Positions 1 through 12,330 of a stretch of 64,000 bases of DNA are shown here, in pieces (position 1 is the first letter of the stretch; the number at the start of each line of letters is the position of its first letter). Location: NCBI GenBank assembly GCA_038503035.1, contig JAVSML010025536.1, positions 949,447 through 1,013,446 on the forward strand. Reading direction: 5' to 3'. This stretch comes from Crocodylus rhombifer. Taxonomy: Eukaryota > Chordata > Crocodylia > Crocodylidae. The notes under the pieces were generated by a model. The model was given only the letters and a program-made list of their open reading frames with translations. It was not told the DNA's origin and did not search any database. Position numbers and translations under genes: made by a program.

Positions 1-135
1 AAAAAAACGCCGGTCGGGGATCAGGGCCCCAATTGTACTAACCCCTGTTCAAATAACACAAAGGCTGCCTTGTCTCAGAGCTTATGATACAGGATTTAGA
101 CAATATGTCACAGGTGAATAAATAAATAGGGCTGA
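1..135 (-). repeat. L2-like LINE 3' remnant
   Basis: The order of words (GATCAGGGCCCCAATTGT, a decayed 'tgctaggcgctgttcaaa' segment, then AGAGCTTATGATAC) matches the antisense 3' end of the ancient L2 family, which reads '...gcactgt...gagcttacaatct'. The copy is very diverged and may be cut by the window edge. The family assignment rests on memory of the consensus. Confidence 0.5.
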
Positions 136-1050
136 GTGAGAGGAAGGACATGAAGATATCAGTAGAGATGGGTGATTTGTACTGAGCAGTGACCATGGGG
201 TTTCAAAAGTTTCACTGCTTGCTGCTTCTATACATTCTGCTTGTATCGGTTTCCCCATCTAAAATTTCTTCAGCGTGCTCCAGGAACCTTTTATTTGGTC
301 TGTTCTGCTCCCCGCGCCCGCCCTGTCTGTGTTAGATTGTGATCTTCCCAGAGCTGGGACTCTGCTGTGTCTGGTTTGTTAGCATCAGGTACCTTTGCAG
401 AGCTGTATATTTGCTTAATAAAAATAAATAACCAGCAGAAGTTGCAGGCTCAGAATTACTCCAGACACAGCATTTTCCTTATTGCTTTGTCTTGTAAGAA
501 AACAAAGTGCATTTTATCCCACGTTTATCATGGAGCTTTGGTGGTACTTTTCATTTTGATATATGATATGCTTCCTAATGTGTCTCCCCTCATGTCTCTT
601 TATTACTAAAATGTTTCAATGGAAAACTAGATTGCAAACAAATAAATAACTTTCCAGCACAGGCACTGGACGAGGGAGTGAACTGCATGTATGCCATAAG
701 CTCAGCTGGTCCATTGACTGCATGGAGTTATTTAGGGTTTTGTGACCGATTCAGGGCTGGTTCTTTTTGTGGATTCTCCTCTATTCTGTGCCTTAGATGG
801 CCACTACTATCCACCTGTTCAGCTGCAAGCAAAGTCATCTGCAATGCGCCTTGGGGCACTGCAAAATCCCAGCCCAGCCTTAGATTATGAAGCCAACTAA
901 TACCATCGTCCAATCTGGACATGAATAGTTGAACAGAGTTAATCAGGCACTGCTGAAGTGTGACCTAGTAAAGGTCACCCACAAGAATGAGAAACCACTA
1001 TGTTACTGCTGAAATGAATGACCGGTGAGCACAATTTAAATGAATTTCAG
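136..1050. other. unique AT-rich sequence, no gene seen
   Basis: Short open frames occur (longest about 80 codons at 367-609), but none has a recognisable domain or splice context. Several AATAAA hexamers lie around 416-432 without an associated transcript structure. Confidence 0.5.
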
Positions 1051-1051
1051 A

Positions 1052-1075
1052 GATTTTTTTTTTTTTTTTTTTTTT
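1052..1075. repeat. poly-T tract
   Basis: A run of more than 20 T residues follows AGAGA. No retroposed body or target duplication could be recognised next to it, so it is recorded only as a homopolymer. Confidence 0.8.
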
Positions 1076-2079
1076 ACTCTTTGTCCATTGAAAAAATAGA
1101 GAAGGGCATGATCATAACCTCAGAACAGCCGTCCCAGGAGCACCTGCGCATATTTGTTAACACTGCAGACCTGTTGTTGGTAACTTAATAATAGTGCGTG
1201 GCCAGGAGGAGACCAGGTTGCCAACACAGCTACAAACACAAGCAAGCACTGTATTCAACAAAGAAAGGATCTGCCCCCCTCACCCTCCCACTGGAAAGCA
1301 TTGAATGTGCTTGCGGTCGTTTTACACTCGCTGAGTTATACATGAAAAATTCGGTGACGGGCCCATTAAAAGTGTGTTAAATTACAATACTCCTGTCTAG
1401 GTCCCTTCACCAAAAGGTGGATTCTGATTTATGACACCTGGGTGACAAACATGGGAAAAGGGACATATCCGAGAGGGAAAGCGGACCGCGTAGCGTTTGT
1501 TTCCTTCTTGAGGCGCCGATGCCTCCGAAGCTTCAATTAAAGAAAGAAAAACAGCGCCTTTCTTTAAACAAGGTTATAAAGAAAGCACTTGCCTCTGCCC
1601 CTTCCACTCCTTGCCCCAGCCTGGAAGAATTGTGTGAAAAAGCAGCTTTGCCATAAACAGATTTTACTATATCAGAGTCAAATTTTACTACATCATTATA
1701 AGAGTGTTCCACTGGGTAATATGATTGGCTGCCCTATCAGAACACTAGTGCTAATACTGTAGTGCAAACATGCCATCGCACTTCCCCAATAAAAAGTTTT
1801 ATTGTATCCCAGTGCACATTAAAAACAACACTAACTGCATTAATGCATTGTAATTTACTTTTTTGTTATGGAGCAAATGACAAACCCAGTGCTAATGAGG
1901 TCATATTTTCCATTACCCCAATGCAAACTCTTAGTTAATCCTGTCCTTGGAGATTTTCTCTTGCAACTCAAAAACACACAAAATGTAGATATGTGTTGGT
2001 AGAGGATGCTTCCATTGTTATTTTTTTCCAAATGCTGTGACATAAGACGATCTTGTTTAAATTCACTGCACTTGAAGCC
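1076..2079. other. unique sequence, no gene seen
   Basis: Mixed-composition sequence with only short open frames on both strands. No repeat family is recognised. Confidence 0.45.
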
Positions 2080-2520
2080 GTTTTTATCACCACGGGCATT
2101 CGCATGGTGGCTGCAACGCATTCTTTAACCAAGCAAAATATGTGTGTCCCTGTCACCGATATTGTCCTTATGGTCTTTCTCACATTATAGTGAACAGCCT
2201 GCTCTATGCTAGAGAAGATGGATCTGACCAGATTCTTTTGGGATTGCTTATATTTTGAGTGCCATTATTGAAGTAGCTGTGAGCTTCCTGTTTTATTTTG
2301 TCATGAGCTGAATGTTAGACGGAAACTCATTTCTCAGGAGATATGGATGGGTCTTTATTTCTAAACTTCCTGTGGTGTTTTCTTAATGATGCTATTAAAT
2401 GATTAAGCTTTGCTTTTATAAATTAGATCACCAAAATGAAATCATTAAAGCGCTCTCAGTTTTATTAAGCATAGTTATTTGCCATCATGTGTAAATTCAC
2501 TTAAGTAATCATCTCCACCC
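2080..2520. other. possible conserved non-coding block
   Basis: AT-rich, free of microsatellites and recognised repeats, and dense in homeodomain-like TAAT/ATTA cores (for example around 2390-2500: CTATTAAATGATTAAGC, AAATCATTAAAGCG, TTTATTAAGC). This texture is typical of vertebrate conserved non-coding elements, but conservation cannot be seen in one sequence, so this is only a candidate for alignment. Confidence 0.2.
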
Positions 2521-3017
2521 TCTGCTCTAAAATTGTGTTGCCAGTGCTACTGGGAAGTCAGTCCAGAGTGCTGGCTGGAGTCACTGATCTTTCTTCCATT
2601 TTAGGAGGCTTGAAATACATCTAAGGGGGGAAGCACAACTCAAGGGACTCGCAACTTCAGTCGTGCAGCTGGCCGTGGGACCCACTCCATATATGTAGAG
2701 AGCCTGTGCCATTTCTTCCTGTCTGCTTTGCTGACATATTATCCCAATATTCATGTAGAAAATGCATAATGATTCTTAGAAAAGTTGTAAGTCAAGTGCT
2801 GCTTAGTAGAAGCTCCGGCATTTTGCCACTATTTGCTATGAATGTGGACTCAAACTACAGCCTCAAGATCGAAACTGGACAGGTCCAACAAAATGCAGTA
2901 CCAGTGTTGAATTCAGTTTTGAAGGGTGACCTCTAGGGCAGGTTGTGTCCATTAGCGCTGAAACGATCTCGACATTTCTTCATGGCTGAAGACCAGAGCA
3001 AGGAAGTAGTAGGGTTC

Positions 3018-3215
3018 GATGGTTCATTCACTAGCCTAGGATTTGTGAGATCTGGATTCAAGTCCTTGCTCTGTCACATTTGTTTGCAACTTTGGGCAAC
3101 TTTTTAACCTATCAGTCTTCTGGGGATGATCATGGTGTTACTTCTCTATTTGTCAGGTGTGTTGTAAGGATAAAACACTGTAGGATATATATATGTGATA
3201 GTAGGGGCCTTAGAT
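3018..3215 (+). repeat. MIR SINE, nearly full length
   Basis: In order: GTGAGATCTGGATTCAAGTC (the 'gggttcgaatcc' part), CTTGCTCTGTCAC, the core CAACTTTGGGCAACTTTTTAACC, CTTCTGGGGATGATCATGG and the trailing GTTGTAAGGATAAAACACTG. This reproduces the sense-strand MIR order of tRNA-related part, core and LINE-like tail. Many substitutions show great age. Confidence 0.75.
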
Positions 3216-3549
3216 ACCTGAGAAAAAACCTTGTCAGAGGAGATAACCAAAGTGACTGTGATGGGAGAACTCACCTGTCTCCATTACAGTGTTGAAAACT
3301 GAAGAGAAAGGTCAAATCCCTCTCCTGGCACCATATCAATCTGCAATTTGTGCTACCACTGGTCTTTCCCGTAAATGGAGATTTTAGAGGCTATGGCATT
3401 ACTGAATAACTATGCTCCACTAGCATTAGAGTCAGTTTACAATTATAACTATGTAGAGAAAGTGTGAATTTACTTCTCAGACAAGATGTCAGTGGGCTCT
3501 TGAGTGTCCTTACTTTGTAAAATGTGAAGTCAAGTGTGACCAGTAGTTA

Positions 3550-3640
3550 AGGATGGCTTAAGGTGATACCTTTTATTGGACCAGCTGTGTAGTTGGGATA
3601 AAGTCAGACAAGCAAAACTAACTTTATTCTAACTATATGG
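3550..3640 (+). repeat. interspersed repeat with 'CCTTTTATTGGACCA' module
   Basis: AAGGTGATACCTTTTATTGG and ACCAGCTGTGTAGTTGGGA match a module common in sauropsid genomes ('gatatcttttattagaccaac...'). Related copies in this window lie at 9562-9700, 26745-26890 and 62405-62480. I cannot assign the element class. Confidence 0.5.
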
Positions 3641-3859
3641 TCAGTCCGGTATAAGATATCAATCAAAGAAATCTGTGCTTCTTTGCATAATGTCTGGACA
3701 ATCATGGCTACAACATCACTCTTACACTACCAATAGTTAGCTATTTTACACTAGATATAGTTGTTAATGTTGTTCGGTTTCATGACTTGATATAAATGTG
3801 TGTTGGTAGAGTTTAAAGGAGAAGGGGCAAGCCAACAATAAATGGATTGAACAAAATGT

Positions 3860-4330
3860 CCTTCTTTTAGATTTTTAAGTTGTTTAGAAAAATTGACGAA
3901 CTTTCAGATTAACAAGTAATTTGGATAAAAAAAAATTTAATTTCAAAATTGTTGAAATTTTTCAAGGTTTAAGAATTTTCTTTTGTTCTTTTTGGTCATG
4001 AATCATTTGGCAAAATTGAGGTAAATTATGATTTGCAAACACAGATTTTGCAATTTTTTTTGCATCAAAAATGTTTTGGACAAAACTTTTTGTCCAGATC
4101 AAACTGTCAAATGTTGAATCTAACTGCACCTGAAAGTCGGATCTAAAGTTTGGGATTCATCCTATGAATTTTGGGGTTTTTTCACTATCAAAAATAGCCA
4201 CTTAGTTAAACTTCTGTGGAAAATCAAGCATTCAGAGACCAGAAATAGCCCATGGACTGTGACAATTTTGATGCAATTTTTTTTGGACTTGTATGCAGTG
4301 AGTATAAATCTGCTATAGTTTATAGACAAT
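3860..4330. repeat. AT-rich degenerate repeat rich in CAAAATTTTG words
   Basis: Dense AAATTT, TTGAAATTTTTC and TTTTGGACAAAA words, including a short palindrome GGACAAAACTTTTTGTCC near 4078. It resembles decayed sauropsid repeats built of self-complementary AAATTTT words. A similar patch lies at 57250-57620. The boundaries are guesses. Confidence 0.35.
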
Positions 4331-5040
4331 TTGAAAAATGTGAAGTGCTTTTAAATTTTATTTGGAAGCATGTAAAAACAAATGAAAGTCAGCAGCAAAA
4401 ATAGAATTATAGTATTGAAAAATCTGACACACACAGACACATTGTTCCCAAAGAGGGTTTTATATCCAACTTAGAATATTTTTGGTTGAATTTTCAGGGA
4501 AAGAATCTAATCCATGAGAACTATAAATTTTTTGTCTTGACAGAAAACATTGTTATATAGACAAATAACTGGCATGCCAGTAAATAAATGGAGCACATTT
4601 TCAAAACATCAGTCGGTGCCTGGGCAAAAGCCATTTAAACAGGAACAGATTTTTTTTGTGTGTGCAGCAGCTCCTGTATAGTGGTTGGAAAATGTACCCA
4701 TATGTCTACTCACAAATAATGTTCACCTGTAAGGAAATGCACGCCAGGTTTATGGATGCTATTGAGCATTCCCAGTCCTACCATTATGAATAATGATGCT
4801 TACATGCCCTCCAACATGAAAAATGCCCATCTGAATGCACAGAAGTAACCTGACATACAGATTGTTGACATTATTTTTTTAAAGGAGTATTCACATATGT
4901 TAGCTGCTGTATTCAGTGGAAAGCCAGTGGGGAAACAGGAGAGTCTTTAGGACTTGGGGCTGGAGGTGGGGGGCCGGAAATCTATTATTGATGCTATCTT
5001 TTTTCACAAGGTTTTCTCAACAGGATCCCATGAAGGCCTG
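4331..5040. other. unique sequence, no gene seen
   Basis: No open frame of interest and no recognised repeat. A short purine-rich G stretch lies near 4960-4975. Confidence 0.45.
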
Positions 5041-5044
5041 AGGT

Positions 5045-5215
5045 TTGGTAGGGCGGGTGCTTCCTGATTACAAACCCAGGTTTGACACTGACCTATCATG
5101 TAACCTTGAGCAAGTCACTTAATTGTGTGTTGCCTGAGTTGCTCCCTGCGCAATATCTGGATGAATATATTTCCTTATCTATTACAGGAAAAGTTTGGGA
5201 TGATGAATAAAATAG
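5045..5215 (+). repeat. MIR SINE
   Basis: CCCAGGTTTGACACTGACC followed by TGTAACCTTGAGCAAGTCAC and TTAAT is the conserved MIR core in sense orientation. The downstream TTCCTTATCTATTACAGGAA corresponds to the 'cctcatctgtaaaatgg' part. Confidence 0.7.
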
Positions 5216-5639
5216 GTTTGAAGACAAAAGTGCTAGTTCCCATTGTTGTTGTGCTTCATATGAAATGCTCCATGGACTGCTTTTTCTTTTCTTTTCTTTC
5301 CTTTTTTTCCCCTTGGTGGTGAAATGTCCATCGAAAGAAGGAACACAACCTACTACTTCTTTCTGTCATGCAGCATTCCTCTGCACATGCCCAGATCCTG
5401 AAACGCCTTTGACCTTTTTCACCAGAGTGGGACAGAGTCCCAAGGGATCGTAAGGCAGTCCAACAATAGTTACAACAGGTGGCAATTTGGTTTGTTGCCT
5501 GCGTACGATTCTCATCTGTGGGGCTGAGCCCGGAGTTACACGGCGCTAGACAGATCCTGCTATTGAACGTTTAGGCAAACCTTTGGAGCGTAATGTGCAC
5601 TTCTTCAACATTTAAAGACTGCCGTGGTGGGAAAGGCAT
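5216..5639. other. unique sequence with a pyrimidine tract
   Basis: A TTTTC/TTTCC-rich tract runs from 5279 to 5315. The rest shows no gene or repeat signature. Confidence 0.45.
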
Positions 5640-5900
5640 GTGGCATATCTGTAAAAGCCTGAAAGCTGATGAAATCTCAGTTAGATCTGTTATCTCCCAA
5701 TGCTTTAAAGGTCTTCGGCTGGGAGATTAAAGAACAAGGTTACTGTGACAATTTGTTTACACGCAGGGAGAGATTAAGATCTCGTTGAAAAGGAATAAAA
5801 ATAACATCATCTTGAGCTGTCACAGCATGAGACCCATTGTAATCAACACTGGTCTGATTTCAGGGATAATTTAAGACCAATTTATTATCTTAATTAAAAA
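5640..5900. other. possible conserved non-coding block
   Basis: Non-repetitive sequence with several developmental-factor-like words (TCTTATCT-type and GGGATTA-type cores, TAATTTAAG, TTTATTATC, TTAATTAA at 5890). No coding frame. Proposed only for comparative alignment. Confidence 0.2.
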
Positions 5901-6985
5901 AAAAAAAAAGAAGAGGAGAGAATTCAATGTTTCAGATGCCAGTTGGATTGCAAAGAGATGATGCCCCTGGAGAATCTATGTTCTAAACAGTTAGAAACTT
6001 TAGCGATGTTCAGAAAGAATAGCCAAATACGGAGGGTAAAAAAACCTCAAGGCCATCTTAATAAGCAATGATGGCAAAGAACACGGCAAACCAAAAAAAA
6101 AATAAAAAAAAAGGATTTCCCAATCTCTGTTTTACCACTGTGTAGCAAGCAGACAAGATGAAATCATTGTGCATGTAGAGCTCTTTTTGACACTGTTTTT
6201 ATCATTGTTTAATGGGCAATAGGTTAACTATTTCATTCCTTACTGTTCTGAGAACAAAAGTCAGGAGAATATTCACAACAAAATTCTCACCCTTTGAAAC
6301 TTAAACTCACCATGTTTCTGGTCTCCCAGCCAATGCAATACTAATTGCAAGTTCATCAATAGGCTTACTGTTGTTGCACAGACCTTTTAAGTCAACCTGT
6401 GCTCTCAGAGCTGAGACAATGTGTAGTTCTCTATTTCACATCAGGCAAAATCTAAGGCTTTGTGGATTTTTTGATGCAAATTGAGTAAAAAAAAAATTAA
6501 GTTAAATTCACTTAGTTCCTGCCTCTTGAACTTGGTTTCAGCAGACATTCATAGCTTAAGTGTTTGCAGAAAGCAATGTAAAATTTGTTTTTCTTGGCCA
6601 TTCATCCTTAAAAGCTGATTGTAAATGTTGCTAATGTATATGCATATCCAATGAGGGAAATGAAGCAGTACCGTGTGACTTGCATAGTCTGTCATAACCA
6701 AGCAGGGTAAGAGGTGGATACCGAGTTTTGAATAAGAGAAAAATGGAAGAGTGTTTGCAGATGGCTGCCAACAGAAAGGGAGGTGAAATGCCTCTGATAA
6801 ATTACTTGCCACAACAGTTTTCCCAGTATAGTTTATAGTGTGAGAGCCGGTGTCACTTGATGCAGTTTTATTCTGAGATGTTGAAATGAGTCAGGCTTAA
6901 AGTTTGGGCTGAGCAGAAGGCTGAGGCTCACAGAGACACAGGAGTCTGAAGTCAAGTAGAAGGCAGGGCTGATTTGCACCTTAGA
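5901..6985. other. unique sequence, no gene seen
   Basis: Contains an A-rich low-complexity patch at 6091-6113 and a T-rich one near 6485. The longest open frame (6549-6812, minus, 87 codons) shows no domain. Confidence 0.45.
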
Positions 6986-6987
6986 TA

Positions 6988-7032
6988 CCTAGCACAAGCT
7001 TTCATGGGCTAAAGCTCACTTCATCAGATGCT
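6988..7032 (-). repeat. sauropsid interspersed repeat, 'catctgatgaagtga' module
   Basis: On the minus strand it reads CATCTGATGAAGTGAGC then TAGCCCATGAAAGCTTGTGC, a very common sauropsid repeat module. Only this module is kept. Possible further copies lie at 11655-11700 and 51535-51640. The class is unknown to me. Confidence 0.55.
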
Positions 7033-7167
7033 GTTTGATCACAGCCAGACCAAACGCTGCACAGGGAGGTTTTGCAGAGTGGAGACAACATTATCAATAG
7101 CCATAAACGGTGACAAGCAGATTCCTCTCGCGTTTCCTTGCCCCTGTTGGAGAGGTAGTGCAATCTT

Positions 7168-7240
7168 TTCCCTAGGGAGATTCAGGGCCTGGTGTAAATC
7201 CACTGATTTCAAAGGAGCCACACCAGAGGATCTGACTGTT
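7168..7240. repeat. palindromic MITE-like repeat
   Basis: CAGGGCCTGGTGTAAATCCA on the left and GGAGCCACACCAGAGGATCT on the right are imperfect reverse complements around TGATTTCA. This matches the short palindromic sauropsid repeats of the 'ctggtgtaaatca...gaggatct' type. They are probably non-autonomous DNA elements. Confidence 0.5.
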
Positions 7241-9090
7241 TATTTCCCCTCTTTGCTTAATTATTTTCTAGTGCTGCCGAATGTTAGGAAATATGAATAA
7301 TCCCAAAGTGTGAGGTTGTGCAGAGGAGGTTATTGTGACTCACATTACCAGGCTTTTTCTTCCCCCCTCTGTTCTCTATTGCCTACTACATGTCCTCACT
7401 CCTGGCTCTCCCCACAAAAGGCAATACAATCAACCCAAACAGCAGAATGAGTAATCTGCTCACAAAGAGCCCTTTGAGTGCACAAAGTAGTTGCAGGGAG
7501 GAAACATCCCACTGGGGAACCAGGTGGACAGCAAACATTCGTTTTCCATTACAAATGAGTTCAAGGGAAACAGAGTCACCCCAGCATGGGATGCCAAATC
7601 CTTATCCAAAGCCACTTCCCACCATCCAAGCCAAACAGGCTTCCCCTTTCTCTCCCTACCCTACTCCTCTCCTTGTTTACAAACACGTTTACAAGTACTT
7701 GATAGGTGACCTTATTTACTTAGTAACCTGTGGATTCATTTATCTTGAAATTAGCAGGTAATGAACTGGAAAACCTCAACAACCCTCCCACTAATTAACA
7801 TGATAATAAGATTGTTTTGCTACAGAGGTACAATTAGCATGTATGAGCTGGGGGGGGGAGAGAAAGATCAATAAAGTGTCTGAAGGGTGCTACTAACCAG
7901 TCTCCAGAATAGAACAAAAGAATACAGCTTTATGGTGGTATAACAGCAGCAACAGCTTTCTGCCCCTTCCTTTAAAGATACCTAAAGCTGTGAATATACT
8001 TTGCATTATATTGTGTGCCTGTAAGCAGGCTGAAAGAAAGGGACCTAATGTACCATCTTGTGGCGTACAAAGCAGATGAACTAGGCATGGAGGGAAACGG
8101 TAGAATATTTTATCCAATGTGTTGCTTGAAAAGAGAAAAGGAATAATATTCTTACTAGGGGAGCAGGGGGGTGGGAATGGTGAATCAGCCCATAAAGAGA
8201 ATCCAGGCATTCGACTTTGAAAGATCATGCAAAGCCAGCACAGATGAACCAGGATTATGCACAGATACTTAGGTGAGTAGTTTAGTGACTTTAATGAGGC
8301 TACTTTCATGAGTAAAATAACCCGTGTGTTAGACACGGTAAGCTTTAAAGTAGAACTTAATGGGAAATGGTCACAATACAGTCATACGAATATATCTATA
8401 TATGCATTTTTACTTGCATTATTAAAACCACATTAATGTCTCCTGACAAGATTTTGGTGCCTAAGTGTTTTTGAAAATTGCTGTCTTTGCATCTTTAGGT
8501 GTTTTGGTTCTCTTTAAAAATGGCCTGTTGGTCTAATGTTTTCCACATTTACCGAGTGCGAGCAGAGGGCAGGGATTGGGAGCAGTCCACGCCCTGCCTC
8601 CAGGGTCATGGGCTGCAGGGGCGGGCATGTGCATGGGTGGAATTAGGCCATTCTGTGCCAAAGGTAAAGTCATTTCCATGATACTGAGAGCAGGGGAGGA
8701 AAAAGGAAGAGATTTTGCAGTTCAAATTCATAAGTCCTTCCCTAGATGTTCCCGAGGCAACATGACACCATACTTGCCCTTCACTGAGGACAGACCATCA
8801 GACACGGTGTTTGGGAGGTTACAAAGACCTTCTGGTACTATTTTATTTGCAGTTATCGCTGGATGTATCTTGAACTCAGGACCTGGCAGGGACTTGATGG
8901 AAGAGCTCCGTTTATATCACTGTTATTTTGCATAGATGTAAATAAGCACAAATACTTCATAAGAGGGAATTTCACCCTGGCTGGTCTGGAAAACTTAATT
9001 GCTAAGTCTGGTGTGGACACCACTGCAAGCGCTGAAGGTTGGAGCTCAGTTCCCTTCACCTGTATTGCCCATCACCAGGATCTGTGAGGG
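7241..9090. other. unique sequence, no gene seen
   Basis: Includes a G run at 7850-7858 and a short patch at 8450-8500 (TTGGTGCCTAAGTGTTTTTG) that may be a piece of another palindromic repeat. The 147-codon minus-strand frame at 7893-8336 has no recognisable domain. Confidence 0.45.
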
Positions 9091-9097
9091 GAAATTT

Positions 9098-9279
9098 GGG
9101 GCCGGGTCAGCGCCATACCTAGATTTCTGGCAGCCCCGAGTGAACTTTTAGTAGTGGGCCCCCATTCGCCAGAGATAACGATAATACTTATTATTATTTT
9201 AATCATTTTCAGCCCCCCTTTCTGTTTGGGCCCTGGATGGTCACCTGGGTCGCCCATGCTTGTGTCCAGCCCTGGGCCA
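9098..9279. repeat. decayed TIR repeat, 'gccccgggc...ggccctgg' type
   Basis: Left end GGGGCCGGGTCAGCGCCA and right end TGTCCAGCCCTGGGCCA are weakly inverted. The inside carries TAGATTTCTGGCAGCCCCGA and TTTTAGTAGTGGGCCCCC. The style recurs at 27515-27645, where the end reads GTTGGGCTGGCCCTG. Probably a non-autonomous DNA element. Confidence 0.45.
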
Positions 9280-9561
9280 GGTACAACCTGAGGTTGGGGG
9301 AAGGCTCACCTCTCATTTTGGAAACAGAAAGTAGATCATGCTTCTCCCTTTACTTATGTAAGTGCTATTTGCAATTATTACTTTACTCATGATTTTACTA
9401 TCTGTTAGGAAAGACACTTTTCATGATTTTGAGGGGCACCTTGAGCTTGGGGGCCTGGTAGACTGGTTCTCCCCTTCCTCCCCTCCCCTTTCTCTCCTGT
9501 CCACATTCGCTCCTCAAGACGGCTTACAAGTTTGGCACTGGGTAGGCAATCAGGACTTACA

Positions 9562-9700
9562 GTAGAGATGACATCTTGTATTAGACCAACAAGATTTTTG
9601 CACAAAAAAAAATGTCTTGGTCTAATAAAAGATAGCATCTCTATCACGAGACTCGCTTGCCTTTTCCTCTAGACCAATATGGCTGCAACCTGGATACCTG
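9562..9700. repeat. inverted-repeat copy of the 'TCTAATAAAAGAT' element
   Basis: The arms at 9562-9600 (TAGAGATGACATCTTGTATT, AGACCAACAAGATTTTT) and 9606-9645 (AATGTCTTGGTCTAATAAAA, GATAGCATCTCTAT) are imperfect reverse complements about 39 bp long. The right arm continues into CTCTAGACCAATATGGCTGC, the other known end of this element family (antisense to the copy at 26745). It looks like two copies joined head to head. Confidence 0.65.
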
Positions 9701-12250
9701 GCTCTGGGTCAAACATTTTGTCCCACCGACTCTGGGGTTTTTCATGCAGTGGAAGGACTGCCCTGGTGGGGAGGGAGCAATGAGGATCCATCTCTACGGC
9801 TGCTATGAACGTTTTGTCACGTGGCAGATTTTCTAATGAACTCTCACTCATTGAACAGCGGGGTGTGGTCCTTCAAGATTCTTTAGTGGAGATGCAGAAG
9901 AACAATCTCAATATTTTTGAATGGCATTTTCCCTGGGATTTTTTTTTTTTTTTTGGAGTCCTAGGTTTCAGTTGGGAAAACCGACACCGTGCAGTCTGAT
10001 CTGACAGCACTGTTTGGCATGGAAGACAGCGCAGCTCCAAAGGTACAGGGGTGAGGCTTTCTGTGGGAGCAGTCATTCCCTGAGAAGTTGTGACACCTCT
10101 GCTGGTAGGGTTCACCGCCCACTGTGTGAAGAAGGCAAATGCCCAAAAGACTGTTGCAGGACATGATCTGAGAAGCGGCGAGTGGGAGGAGGAAGTCTCT
10201 GCCTGACAAGCGAAGTTAGCTCATATAACGTTTATTAAAAACCTTTCCTGGTCTTCCTTTTGTGCGTCTTGTATAATCCTACATTTCTAAGGGTCATCTA
10301 TTTAGCCTAGCATGGAGGGATCCTGCTCCGGAAGTTGTATGTTAGTTTAATTGTGTTTATTTTCCCTCTGCACCGTTCTGTCTGGGATCTGCCAATTTGG
10401 TTTTTTGTCCAGTCCTATCAGCATAGTGGCAGCTTTGGTTTATCCAATTTACCTCCAACAAGCCCCGGCTGAAATCACTGGAGACGAAATGCAGCTGGCT
10501 AAAGTTGGTGATGCGTAACTCTTGAGGATGTCTCAAGCAGGGGCATGTCTCAAGCACTGTAAACACTCCCAAATTCTGGAGGTTAAGCAATAAATTTAGC
10601 CAAATGAAGGGTATGATCTGTGGCCTGCATCTTTGGGGTCTGGTTCAAACATTAAGTCTGAGGTGGATGACCATCCCCTTGTGCGCTGGTGGGGTTCTGC
10701 ATTCAACAGGCCTCCTTATATGCACAGGGGGTCTGTTCATGTGAATCCAATTGCAGGATTAGGGCCTTTAAATGTCCCAGGATGAGATCTGTTTCCCAGA
10801 ACATAACCTGTCCTCCTTTCATCTACTAAGATCAGGGATAATATGAATAAAAAAGGTTTTCATCTTATTGGAGGGCTTCTCTTTTTGGACTGGGAAATAA
10901 AATAATATTGGAAAATGGGAAACCCCCCCCCCCCATCAATGTTAACTGATCATTTGAGGACCCCAGGAAAGGTTCATTTATAAAAATGGGTTGAAGGTTC
11001 TATGGGGAAAGAGGATACAGATATATTTTTTCTTTCTGATCCAACTCACCTGTCCCTAGCTAGGGATAAATACCTGTGAAGTATTTGCTAGAAATGTTCC
11101 TATGAGTTCATTGTAATGAACAATCTTTTATGGCCTAGATTTGTATCTTCCTTGAGAATAGGTGTAATTTTAGATCTGCTTGGCAAGCTTTTTTTTTTTT
11201 TCTCTTTCCCCCTCTTCTTTCCAATGCTTATCAGTACAATAGGGATCGTGTCCCATGGTGTGAAGCCCCTGTAGAGTTATAAAATTGTGTCACCTTCCCT
11301 TCCTTCCTTATAAGATACTATATGTGACATTATTAAAAAGAAAACCACAGGATCTCCCTGGATCAAAACAATGTCCTGTTGTTATCTTAACAGTTTGGCT
11401 TTTGGGGGCTTTACCTTTCGTTATCTTACAGCTCTGTTCAAGCGGTTTGTTGAGCAGTGCATTTCAGTCCATTCTTGGGTTTTTCTCAGGGAAGATGCTT
11501 TTCTTTCTGAAGGACACGCGGGGTGGTCAAGGGTTTCACATTTCTCCAGCAGGGATTCATCTCTTCCAGTAAGGGGGAGGTGAGGGCGAACGGTGAGGGC
11601 AACTAGAAAACTTTCACCTCTGCAGAGCAAGGGAGGAGAGACTTAGATGCTCATCACTTCCTCTGATGAAGACTTAAACTCAAGCATTAACTAATAAACT
11701 CCCTGTCCTGTGGGAGCTGGGGCAGCATGTGTGGGGGAGGGAATGGATTGAACATGTGTGTTTCCCACTTGAAGCAGGAATTGTGGTGGCCTGGAAAATG
11801 TAATGTGTTTTTCCTTGCAGCCTTTCTGGAGTGTGACTCATCGGCCTTTGTAGTTCAGGGAGTTTTGCAGAACTACCAGTAACCTTTTTGTCCTTTGTGT
11901 GATATTACTGAGTAAGCTCAAGTTACTCATACTTTTAAGCTACCAAACACTGTCTGTAACTTTGCTGCTATTTGTGTTGTTCCACTTGTTCCACTTCTGT
12001 TAATTGTACTAAGACCCATTGCTGTAAAAAGAAGTAATGGCAAATATTTCTCTGTATGTACAGGAACAGATTTCTGCATGTACTGCAACAGAAACCGAAT
12101 GTAGCTGTTTTCAATATGCCATACCTTTTGTAGCATGCTTTGGTTAGAATTTGGGAATCCACTGATAATTATTAATTGTAATAATCATTTGCCATCATTG
12201 GTTTGGACTCCAAATTCAAAAGCCCTTACTAAAAAGTAATATGACTCTCA
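9701..12250. other. unique sequence with homopolymers, no gene seen
   Basis: Homopolymers: T run 9939-9954, C run 10922-10934, T run 11190-11202. At 11655-11700, TCTGATGAAGACTTAAACTC may be a faint copy of the 6988 repeat. Open frames stay below about 100 codons and none shows a domain. Confidence 0.45.
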
Positions 12251-12254
12251 ACAG

Positions 12255-12330
12255 CCATATGACGCTACGATATGTTATTATACCCATTTTATAGGTGGGT
12301 TAAGTAAATAATCTGAGCATGTTCACATTA
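12255..12330 (-). repeat. MIR fragment
   Basis: TGTTATTATACCCATTTTAT followed by AGGTGGGTTAAGTAAATAAT is the antisense of the MIR segment 'cctcatctgtaaaatggggataataa'. Confidence 0.6.

Noticed and set aside
1052..1075. Poly-T as the tail of a processed pseudogene in antisense
   Set aside because: No gene-derived body or target duplication can be recognised beside it.
7893..8336. 147-codon minus-strand frame
   Set aside because: No recognisable domain, no splice or promoter context; expected by chance in 64 kb.
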